From Cytobacillus sp. IB215665 (GTDB taxonomy: Bacteria; Bacillota; Bacilli; Bacillales; SM2101): a DNA stretch of 64,000 bases. The stretch spans positions 62,001 through 126,000 of the forward strand of contig NZ_JAXBME010000015.1 of assembly GCF_033963835.1 (NCBI RefSeq). The letters run 5' to 3'. The notes below the pieces were generated by a model. That model was given only the letters and a program-made list of their open reading frames with translations, was not told the origin of the DNA and searched no databases. Positions 7,910 through 14,811 of the stretch are shown here, in pieces. The translations under genes were made by a program, and so were the position numbers. Position 1 is the stretch's first letter, and every line of letters begins with the position of its first letter.

Positions 7910-9166
7910 TTACTTCGATAGTACATTAAAATGTTGTAGAAGCGTTTCATCATCAAAGTTAGTATAATAAACTCTAGTATTTGTTCTTGCAATTTCTATT
8001 TTATTTGGTAACTCCTCTGCATCGGATATTGGAGATATGAAAATATCGAACAAAGGTTCATTTTCATTGATAGTAATAAAAGTGATTTGACTATCGTCGT
8101 CTGATAGATGCAATGTATAATTTTGTTCCCAATCTGTTGGGATGTCAAAGTAGAAGCCATTACTATAGCTATAAAATCTTTCATTAATAAATATTAAGTC
8201 TGTTTTTCCATCCCATTGATAGAACCTAGTTATATAAGGAATCGTTGCATATGAATTATTCTCATATCCGGCTGGTATTCGAAGTGTTGCTATTTCCATT
8301 ATGCCATCATTATTTATATCCCCACTCTCGACGTGATAATCTTTCCACAAGGGATCAGGCTCTGTATAACTTCTTTGTAATTTGTTACGTAACGTTTGGT
8401 TTTCAACAGCAATGATATTTGTAGAAGCAGAGCGGCTTCCAAGTCCAACATCAAGTAAAATTCCTTTTTGGGTAGGCGTAACAAGACCACTGACAACATT
8501 GTAGTATGATCCTTCAAAAGGAAGTGAAATACTGTCAATAGAGACAAAGTGTTCATCTTCATAATGATATAAAGTGAGTACTGATGAAATGTCTTCATCG
8601 TGATAGATCGTAACGAAGTCTACGATACCATCTTGATCTAAATCATCAATGACAATATTAGCTAGCTTGTCAGTATATATATTCATCATTTTTCCATTGT
8701 TTAATTTGAAAAGGTTAAATTCCTTTTCTCGGGAGAAACGTGGGTATTCAACGGAAGAGCCTATAATCATCTCAGGGAATCCATCGTTAGTAATATCTGC
8801 AAAATCTAAATTCGTTAAATAAACACCATTAAAATTGATTTTATCTAGAACTTCCCAACCCTCATCCGTCTCCTTAAATATTAAGCTTATTAAGTGTTGT
8901 TTATCTTGTTCTGTTTGATAAATGACTACAGCTTCATCATTGCCATCTTTATCTAAATCTACGAGAGTGATCGTATTAAAATCGCCACTTTCTGTCGTAC
9001 TAATCAATGTATCACCTTCACTTAATAATGAATCAACATAGTTTTTTAAACTTGCCTTTTTACTATCTAATTGAGGTGGCTTCATTAATTCGACATTTGG
9101 CTGAATAATATCACATCCAGTTAGCAAAATAGCACTAAATAAGAACGATAGAAAAAACATTTTCAT
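7910..9166 (-). CDS. Lipoprotein with Asp-rich FG-GAP/VCBS-like repeats, paralogue 2
   Basis: A 418-residue lipoprotein, the tandem duplicate of the gene at 6345-7601: signal peptide with lipobox LLTGC, shared NVELMKPPQLDSKKASLKN, and Asp-rich loops DLDKDGNDE, DITNDGFPE, DLDQDGIVD and DINNDGIME. Start placed at ATG 9166, where AGGAGGA is 7 bases upstream; the open frame extends 12 codons further without a ribosome site. The two copies are clearly diverged, so the duplication is not recent. It heads the presumed operon lipoprotein-lipoprotein-regulator-kinase, but a mobile element in the intergenic gap may weaken read-through. Role unknown; extracellular sensing or binding is inferred. Confidence 0.8.
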   Translation of the reverse strand: MKMFFLSFLFSAILLTGCDIIQPNVELMKPPQLDSKKASLKNYVDSLLSEGDTLISTTESGDFNTITLVDLDKDGNDEAVVIYQTEQDKQHLISLIFKETDEGWEVLDKINFNGVYLTNLDFADITNDGFPEMIIGSSVEYPRFSREKEFNLFKLNNGKMMNIYTDKLANIVIDDLDQDGIVDFVTIYHDEDISSVLTLYHYEDEHFVSIDSISLPFEGSYYNVVSGLVTPTQKGILLDVGLGSRSASTNIIAVENQTLRNKLQRSYTEPDPLWKDYHVESGDINNDGIMEIATLRIPAGYENNSYATIPYITRFYQWDGKTDLIFINERFYSYSNGFYFDIPTDWEQNYTLHLSDDDSQITFITINENEPLFDIFISPISDAEELPNKIEIARTNTRVYYTNFDDETLLQHFNVLSK

Positions 9167-9278
9167 GAAGGAATCCTCCTGAATATATAAATAGTTTCCC
9201 AAATGTTCTACGTATTATTTTCAAAGATCCCGCTCTTGCTTTGGTAGTTGTATTTTATGCTAAATAATTATCACTACT

Positions 9279-9306
9279 ATTATAGAGAAAAACAATTAGG
9301 AAACAA
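9279..9306 (-). promoter_or_regulatory. Possible sigma-A promoter for the lipoprotein operon
   Basis: On the minus strand TTGTTT, a 16-base spacer, then TATAAT, about 113 bases before the ATG at 9166. The rest of the 9203-9518 gap shows no gene. Confidence 0.4.
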
Positions 9307-9518
9307 TTACAGAACTATTCCATCGGTATTATATCGAAAAACAGCGAACGAAGGGTAACAAAATAGTAACAAACTGTTGAATGTGATTATTGGAAGTCGT
9401 AAATATGAGTTTATGGATGTTTATTAAACTTCCTAGACTCGACATAGAAAGCTTGAATGATATGATATGTATATTATGTATATAGTTTGACAATTATTTT
9501 GTCTAAGGAGAGAGGAAG

Positions 9519-9949
9519 ATGAATAAAGCATCACAAATGTATTGGGATGAATTTTGCAAGTCCCAAGGTGGTCATGATGAGCAAAAATCAGTAAGTGCAT
9601 GGCAATTTGGAGCTAATCCAGACCATTTAGCTCAATTGGTAATAGATGGTATAAAAAAAGCGACATGCTCTAGATTAATATTTTATGAAATTGAAAACGA
9701 GCCACTACCTGCTGTTGAAGATTTTAGTATTGTATTAAATAGTAAGGCTCTTTTCGTAAACTTTGTTCCTTCTTTCACTTATATTTGAGTAGTTGATGTG
9801 TATGATTTGTTTCTTATATTCTTTAGCGATGGAAAGATGCCCACGTGAAATTCTTCTCTAACGAATTAAATAATTTAGGGATTTAATTTTCAGAGGATAT
9901 GATCATTGTTTGTGAGCGTTTTAAATTAATCGATGTAAAAAACAATTGA
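9519..9949 (+). pseudogene. ASCH-domain protein gene broken by a mobile element
   Basis: The first 75 codons (MNKASQMYWDEFCK..., AWQFGANPDHLAQLV, KKATCSRL) match the N-terminus of ASCH-domain proteins, a PUA-like fold thought to bind RNA or modified nucleosides. At 9746 coding sequence gives way to the left end of an interspersed element. From about 9827, in another frame, the ASCH C-terminus resumes as RWKDAHVKFFSNELNNLGI, a stop codon, then FSEDMIIVCERFKL, ending at 9949. So the element, a loss of about 30 codons and a nonsense change have all accumulated. GAGAGAGG precedes the ATG. Inactive in this genome. Confidence 0.83.
9746..9826. repeat. Interspersed miniature element, truncated (E3)
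   Basis: GGCTCTTTTCGTAAACTTTG followed by TTTCACTTATATTTGAG matches the left half of E6. The right half is missing; the junction with the resumed ASCH sequence is near 9827, where element and gene share a short GATGC-like stretch, consistent with deletion by microhomology. Confidence 0.8.
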
Positions 9950-9952
9950 TTT

Positions 9953-9978
9953 AACGCTTGGAATTTATTCCAAGCGTT
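9953..9978. terminator. Hairpin after the ASCH pseudogene
   Basis: AACGCTTGGAA, loop TTTA, TTCCAAGCGTT: an 11-bp perfect stem just after the ancestral stop codon. Only a weak T-run follows. Confidence 0.6.
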
Positions 9979-10020
9979 ATTGAATATTTCTAATTTGTAA
10001 TGATATTTAGTTTTTTCAAA

Positions 10021-10149
10021 GACTCTTTTCGTAACCTTTGTTGTTTTTTTACTACAAAATTTTGAGAACTCAATAATTTTATAAGTAAAAAAGATGTGCC
10101 TAACGTTAGATATTTACGTGTTTATATCTAAGAACAAAAAGCAATAGCC
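10021..10149. repeat. Interspersed miniature element with perfect 8-bp target duplication (E4)
   Basis: 129 bp from GACTCTTTTCGTAACCTTTG to AAAGCAATAGCC, flanked on both sides by TTTTCAAA (10013-10020 and 10150-10157). One of the two copies whose 8-bp target duplication is exact. Confidence 0.82.
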
Positions 10150-10163
10150 TTTTCAAATATGGT

Positions 10164-11369
10164 TTAATTCGAAGGATTAATTTTAGATAACCTTTGAACT
10201 TTTCCATAAGTTATCGTTCTCCATATCCATTCAAACGGTCCGAATTGAAATCGACGAAGCCAAATGTAGCTAAAAATGATTTGGATCGGAAAGATAATAA
10301 TGGTTACGATAAGACCTTGCCATAAGGTGATTTTCCCATATAACCCAAAGCCAAAGAATAGAATGAAACAAATTATTGTTTGACCAAGGTAGTTGGTCAG
10401 TGCCATTTGACCTGCATAACGCAGCGGCTGTAATAACTCTTGCCATAATTCACTTTCTAGCAACAGTATAATTGTCACAATATAAAAAATAGAGAGTACC
10501 ATTCCGCTAAAGCTTACAAAAAAATAGTTCTGCGCACTAAACATAAAAGTTACTGATTCATGCTGGCTGTACAGATAAATGATCATAGCTAATGATGGAA
10601 TACTAAGCAGCAAGGTGATGAGCTGAGTTCTTTTAAGCTGTTTTTTCAACGCTGATACTCTTCGGAATAAATCGATTTTACCAGCGAACAAGCCGAGTAA
10701 AAATGTCCCTAATATGTCTGGTAAGATTAGTGGAAGGTTACCTAATAACAATGGTACCTCGTTGGATATTCTCCAGTTCATTAATTGAACATAAGACATT
10801 GTTTGAAAGGCATGCTTTTTTTCAATCCCCTCTGCCATTGTCTCTTGAACAATTTCTTCATTTAAATTTACATCTGTGAATGATTCAGATAGTTGGGCAA
10901 ATAACGCTGAAACTCCCATAAGAAACTGAAATGAAAGAAGAAGGACGAAAGCCCAAATTAATATTGTTTTTGCTTTTCTACGATAAAATAGTAGTAGAAG
11001 AAAGCCTGCTACCGCGTATGTATGTAATATATCGCCATGCCAAAAAAAGAGGATGTGAAGTACTCCAAATAGCAAAAGTGCCAATAATCTTTTTGAAAAT
11101 ATCCAATTAACGTTTGCCCCCCTCGCTTCGGCACGAGTCATAAAAATATAAAATCCTAGACCAAATAGAAACGAAAAAATAGTATAAAATTTTGTTTGAA
11201 CGAATAAATCAAATAATAGCCTTATCGTTTTATCGATTCCTGTATATGTCATAAACTCACTGCCAGAAAAAGAAGGCATATTTACTAAGAATATACCAAA
11301 CAGTGCAAAACCCCTAATAATGTCTAATGATACGATCCTATCTTTTCCTAAAGCGGATACGCTATTCAT
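10164..11369 (-). CDS. DUF418 family multi-pass membrane protein
   Basis: A 401-residue polytopic protein with about nine hydrophobic helices. The N-terminus (RIVSLDIIRGFALFGIFLVN) and the C-terminal block (LRYAGQMALTNYLGQTII, then GPFEWIWRTITYGK) are the signature parts of the DUF418/YeiB family, distant relatives of acyltransferase-3-like membrane proteins. Molecular function is not established. AAGGAGGAAATAAC precedes the ATG. Single gene, divergent from the ABC exporter genes that start at 11502. Family assignment confident, role unknown. Confidence 0.9.
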   Translation of the reverse strand: MNSVSALGKDRIVSLDIIRGFALFGIFLVNMPSFSGSEFMTYTGIDKTIRLLFDLFVQTKFYTIFSFLFGLGFYIFMTRAEARGANVNWIFSKRLLALLLFGVLHILFFWHGDILHTYAVAGFLLLLFYRRKAKTILIWAFVLLLSFQFLMGVSALFAQLSESFTDVNLNEEIVQETMAEGIEKKHAFQTMSYVQLMNWRISNEVPLLLGNLPLILPDILGTFLLGLFAGKIDLFRRVSALKKQLKRTQLITLLLSIPSLAMIIYLYSQHESVTFMFSAQNYFFVSFSGMVLSIFYIVTIILLLESELWQELLQPLRYAGQMALTNYLGQTIICFILFFGFGLYGKITLWQGLIVTIIIFPIQIIFSYIWLRRFQFGPFEWIWRTITYGKVQRLSKINPSN

Positions 11370-11501
11370 GTTATTTCCTCCTTATGTAGACATAATGTAT
11401 TACAATTATATAGTATTAATTAGGAAAATGTTACAAATAATGAAACTAAAGCTAGTTATAAACGTATTATAATAGACCTATAGTAAATAGGAGGGGATAT
11501 T

Positions 11502-12422
11502 ATGGAAGTTGCTTTGCAAATTAAACAACTTACGAAAGACATAGGCAATAAGAGAATTATAGATGATTTGACATTTGAGGTTTATCAAGGCGAAGTATTT
11601 GGTTTTCTTGGTCCCAACGGTGCAGGAAAAACAACGACTATACGGATGCTTGTCGGTTTGATGTCTATCACTTCAGGTGAGGTTCATATTAAAGGAATAA
11701 ACCTAAAAAAGAACTTTGAAGAAGCACTTAGTCAAGTAGGCGGAATTGTTGAAAATCCTGAAATGTATAAGTATTTATCAGGTTATCAAAATTTAGTTCA
11801 TTACTCACGAATGATCAAGGGTATAACAAAGGAACGAATTGACGAAGTTGTTCGTTTAGTTGGACTCGAAAACAGAATAAAAAATAAAGTGAAAACCTAT
11901 TCTCTCGGTATGCGCCAACGTCTAGGGTTAGCACAAGCATTGTTACATAAACCATCGTTGCTAATACTAGATGAACCTACAAATGGGCTTGATCCTGCAG
12001 GGATTCGTGAAGTAAGAGATTATTTACGTAAATTAGCGAGAGAGGAAGGATTAGCGGTGATTGTCTCAAGTCATTTGCTATCCGAAATGGAGCTGATGTG
12101 TGATCGGATTGCGATCATTCAGCATGGTAAGTTGATCGGAGTTCAGCAGGTGAATGAATTTGTTAACGAGGGTGAAAAACTGAGTGTGTCGTTTTCAGTT
12201 GACTCTATCGATCAAGCACAAGCAACGATTGACGCAGAATTTCCGACTATTAAATCTCATATTCAACACGATAGAGTAGAAGTTGAAATTGACAGAGAAA
12301 GTATACCTGAGCTCGTTGCAAGTCTTGTACATAAGCAAGTGAAAATATATGAAATTGAACAAAAATCAAAATCTCTTGAAGATAGATTTTTAGAAGTGAC
12401 TGGAGGGAATGTCATTGACTAA
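11502..12422 (+). CDS. ABC exporter ATP-binding protein (BcrA/drug-resistance type)
   Basis: A 306-residue nucleotide-binding subunit: Walker A GPNGAGKTTT near residue 38, signature LGMRQRLGLAQAL near 135, Walker B LLILDEPTNGLDP near 152, H-loop SSHLL near 190, and a C-terminal extension of about 90 residues as in BcrA-like exporters. It pairs with the permease whose start overlaps its last codons. Substrate unknown; relatives export peptide antibiotics or act in self-protection, which here is inference only. AGGAGGGG is a strong ribosome site. Confidence 0.93.
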   Translation: MEVALQIKQLTKDIGNKRIIDDLTFEVYQGEVFGFLGPNGAGKTTTIRMLVGLMSITSGEVHIKGINLKKNFEEALSQVGGIVENPEMYKYLSGYQNLVHYSRMIKGITKERIDEVVRLVGLENRIKNKVKTYSLGMRQRLGLAQALLHKPSLLILDEPTNGLDPAGIREVRDYLRKLAREEGLAVIVSSHLLSEMELMCDRIAIIQHGKLIGVQQVNEFVNEGEKLSVSFSVDSIDQAQATIDAEFPTIKSHIQHDRVEVEIDRESIPELVASLVHKQVKIYEIEQKSKSLEDRFLEVTGGNVID

Positions 12423-13209
12423 TATGCTCTCACTTATTAGAAATGAAAATATGAAAATATATCGTCGTATATCTACATGGGTATTGCTGGGCATATTAAT
12501 TACATTTGTAACCATTTTTGGAGTAGCCTTAAAAGTAAATACTCCTGAAGGAATTACTATGTGGACATTCATTGAAGAATCAAGTGGTTTAACAGCAATC
12601 ATTACATTGTTTACTGTTATTATTGCAGGTGGAATTGTTGCTACAGAATTTACACAAGGTACGATTAAGCTACTTCTCATTCGTCCTGTTAGTAGAACGA
12701 AAATACTGCTATCAAAATATTTGTCGACGATGTTTTTTGCATTAACGACACTCATGCAATTATTTGTTACCGCCTTTTTGTTAGGTGGATTATTATTTGG
12801 ATTTGAAAGCTTTACAGACCCATATATTGCCCCTGAAAGTACAGTAGAAAAATCTATGCTCGGGCATGTATTAAGCTTATACGGTTTAAATTTTGTGGAC
12901 GTTGTGATGATGTCAACATTTGCGTTTATGATATCTACTGTGTTTAGAAGTAGCTCATTATCAATAGGGCTGGCTATATTCTTAATGTTTGCTGGTACTA
13001 CAGCTGTCATGCTTTTAATAGGTATTGGATATGAAGAATGGGCGAAGTATTTATTATTTGCCAATACAGACCTTTCCCAACATATTAACAACCGTCCATT
13101 AATAGAAGGGACGACAATGAGGTTTTCAATTAGCGTCCTCATAGTATATTTTGCTAGCTTTGTTGGGCTATCTTGGGTCGTCTTTAATAAAAGAGATGTA
13201 GCTGCATAG
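12415..13209 (+). CDS. ABC-2 family permease of the exporter
   Basis: A membrane subunit of about 264 residues with six hydrophobic segments; the second is followed by IVATEFTQGTIKLLLIRPVSRTKILLSK, the cytoplasmic loop typical of ABC-2/DUF2705-like permeases. Start: ATG 12409 has GGAGGG only one base upstream, whereas TTG 12415 has it 7 bases upstream, so TTG is more likely; either way it overlaps the ATPase stop and translation is coupled. A strong terminator follows at 13241. Substrate unknown. Confidence 0.87.
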   Translation: MTNMLSLIRNENMKIYRRISTWVLLGILITFVTIFGVALKVNTPEGITMWTFIEESSGLTAIITLFTVIIAGGIVATEFTQGTIKLLLIRPVSRTKILLSKYLSTMFFALTTLMQLFVTAFLLGGLLFGFESFTDPYIAPESTVEKSMLGHVLSLYGLNFVDVVMMSTFAFMISTVFRSSSLSIGLAIFLMFAGTTAVMLLIGIGYEEWAKYLLFANTDLSQHINNRPLIEGTTMRFSISVLIVYFASFVGLSWVVFNKRDVAA

Positions 13210-13240
13210 TACTTGGTTGTCCAATAAGTTTTTATATGTG

Positions 13241-13274
13241 AAGCATCCAAAGGGAAATTGACCTTTGGATGCTT
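13241..13274 (+). terminator. Terminator of the ABC exporter operon
   Basis: AAGCATCCAAAGG, an 8-base loop, CCTTTGGATGCTT: a 13-bp perfect stem followed by CTTCG. Between it and 13476 no complete gene is seen; a 30-codon open stretch ending at about 13444 (HNGQLVEQLIKGIMEFLDD) may be the tail of a lost gene. Confidence 0.75.
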
Positions 13275-13476
13275 CTTCGATGATAGAGAAGCTAGTGCTT
13301 AATAAGTAATTCCGTTAAAAAAATTATATAGTTGTTACAAACATAATAGTTGTATAAAAATGATAGTAACCGTATTCCACACAACGGACAGCTTGTAGAA
13401 CAACTTATTAAGGGAATTATGGAATTTTTAGACGACAGTTATTAAGTTATAGGGCAGGATCATTTAGAAACAAGGA

Positions 13477-13827
13477 GTGGTTAAAATTAGAAATACTTCA
13501 AAATTATTAGGAATAGTAGGAGGTTGCTCCAGCATAATTTTATGGACTATATTTAACTATTATAATCCTTATTCAAACCTAAAAGATACTGAACCGATGG
13601 TAATTACATTTATAATGTTGTTCCTTCCTGCTTGTTTAGCAATTATAGCTTCTATCAATTTTAACAAATATGTAATGTTAATCGCATTTTTGTGGTCATT
13701 ACCAATCAGTTTATATACAATGGGTACCCCTGGAATTTTTGCCTTATTTGGAGTTACGAGTATTACTTATTTAATTAGTTTTCTTTTTATGATATTAGCT
13801 AAGAAAAGGGATGCATTAGGTCATTGA
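13477..13827 (+). CDS. Small four-helix membrane protein, unknown; start codon doubtful
   Basis: About 113-116 residues with four hydrophobic helices (LLGIVGGCSSIILWTIF, ITFIMLFLPACLAII, VMLIAFLWSLPISLY, TSITYLISFLFMILA). No family recognised. The nominal GTG at 13477 is part of the AAGGAG ribosome site and so cannot be a working start with it. The codon at the right distance, 13486, is ATT, as though an ancestral ATG had mutated. The gene may therefore be translated weakly from ATT or be decaying. It stands alone between a terminator and gene remnants. Confidence 0.5.
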   Translation: MVKIRNTSKLLGIVGGCSSIILWTIFNYYNPYSNLKDTEPMVITFIMLFLPACLAIIASINFNKYVMLIAFLWSLPISLYTMGTPGIFALFGVTSITYLISFLFMILAKKRDALGH

Positions 13828-13943
13828 TTTTAATCTAGTGGCTGGAAATGTTCAGTAACAGCTGAAAAGTCCCCGTTCAAACTATCAAATTGATAGAATA
13901 ATACATAGGAAAAAGTTATATAAAGTACTTATATGGGAGACGT

Positions 13944-14057
13944 GATGAAAAAATCATATAAAATTATATGAATTTCAGTATTTTTAATGAGTATATTAAG
14001 GTGACTAAAAGTCTGCAAGCAAGAATCGAAGACTTAGATGCAATTGAGATAGATTAA
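13944..14057 (+). pseudogene. Remnant of a small secreted or membrane protein gene
   Basis: GGGAGACGTG precedes an ATG whose frame reads MKKSYKII, a TGA (probably once TGG), then ISVFLMSIL, like a signal peptide with a nonsense mutation. A shifted frame continues VTKSLQARIEDLDAIEID and stops at 14057. The parent family is not recognised. The rest of the 13828-14142 gap holds nothing else I can support. Confidence 0.35.
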
Positions 14058-14142
14058 AGAAATACTAAATGAAGAGTAATACCGATAATATTAAATATCT
14101 TAAGCTTCTAAATAAAAACTTTAAGGACTTATTAGGAGGAAT

Positions 14143-14352
14143 ATGGTGGATAGGCAACGTACATATTTTTACGGATTTATAGTTGGGTTTGTATTGATAA
14201 TTTTACCTGTGCCTCATTTTTTCTTTTGGGAAGATATTATGGATATAGTTGATGTGGTATTTCAATATAGTGGATTTATATTGTTAATGGTTTGTGTATT
14301 TCCTTTGGTAATTGAAGTCTTTCGGAATTTTTATCATAAATATTTTCAATAA
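14143..14352 (+). CDS. Small two-helix membrane protein, unknown
   Basis: 69 residues with two hydrophobic helices (FYGFIVGFVLIILPVPHFFF and FQYSGFILLMVCVFPLVIEVF) and charged ends. AGGAGGA lies 2 bases before ATG 14143 and 5 before GTG 14146, so GTG may be the real start. No recognised family or operon partner; a strong terminator follows at 14472. Confidence 0.55.
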   Translation: MVDRQRTYFYGFIVGFVLIILPVPHFFFWEDIMDIVDVVFQYSGFILLMVCVFPLVIEVFRNFYHKYFQ

Positions 14353-14471
14353 AATTAAGAGCGAAGCATTTATTAAAAGTAAGAAGGTTGGATATTTATT
14401 TTTTATTAGGTAGGTATTGTTGAAGTTGAGAAAAATAATATAGTAACATTAATGTACATTGTATAACTAAT

Positions 14472-14508
14472 AAAAAACCGACCTCAATTTTGAGTTCGGT
14501 TTTTTTAA
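14472..14508. terminator. Terminator hairpin with T-run
   Basis: AAAAAACCGA and TCGGTTTTTT flank an inner CTCA/TGAG stem; both A-run and T-run are present, so it could act in either direction. Between here and the lipoprotein gene ending at 14812 lie only decayed sequence, including a YVTN-like scrap around 14585-14640, and the hairpin at 14710. Confidence 0.82.
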
Positions 14509-14709
14509 AAAAGTAAAGTTTTCATAATGCTTGTATAATAAGTCTCTTTCAGCTGCATGAATTGACCTATTTTACTTCGTCAATTAGGTGTGAAAGACAC
14601 AGCAAGTGGATCTTTACCAACCGGCACTGTTGCAATAACCTAGTGCGTTTTCACATCTATGACCGATATAGTTGTAGCACAGCTGGTATATATAATTTTA
14701 TAAATAGCA

Positions 14710-14731
14710 CAAACAATCAAGTGATTGTTTG
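14710..14731. terminator. Hairpin downstream of the RCC1 lipoprotein
   Basis: CAAACAATCA AG TGATTGTTTG, a 10-bp perfect palindromic stem 80 bases beyond the stop of the minus-strand gene; no long T-run, so termination is only possible. Confidence 0.45.
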
Positions 14732-14811
14732 TCATTTTACTAGTTAGTTACTGTGGTTCATTGATTCTTAAAGGCTGTTCTATTGTTGTTTATCCTTCCT
14801 AATTTTTTAAC

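Noticed and set aside
12390-13250. A 286-codon open frame on the minus strand opposite the ABC permease
   Set aside because: Low-complexity translation without recognisable domains, no ribosome site, and the plus strand encodes a clear ABC-2 permease overlapping its ATPase partner.
14562-14747. 61-codon plus-strand frame downstream of a terminator
   Set aside because: Cys/Arg-rich, no ribosome site; other frames of the same stretch look like scraps of a decayed gene.
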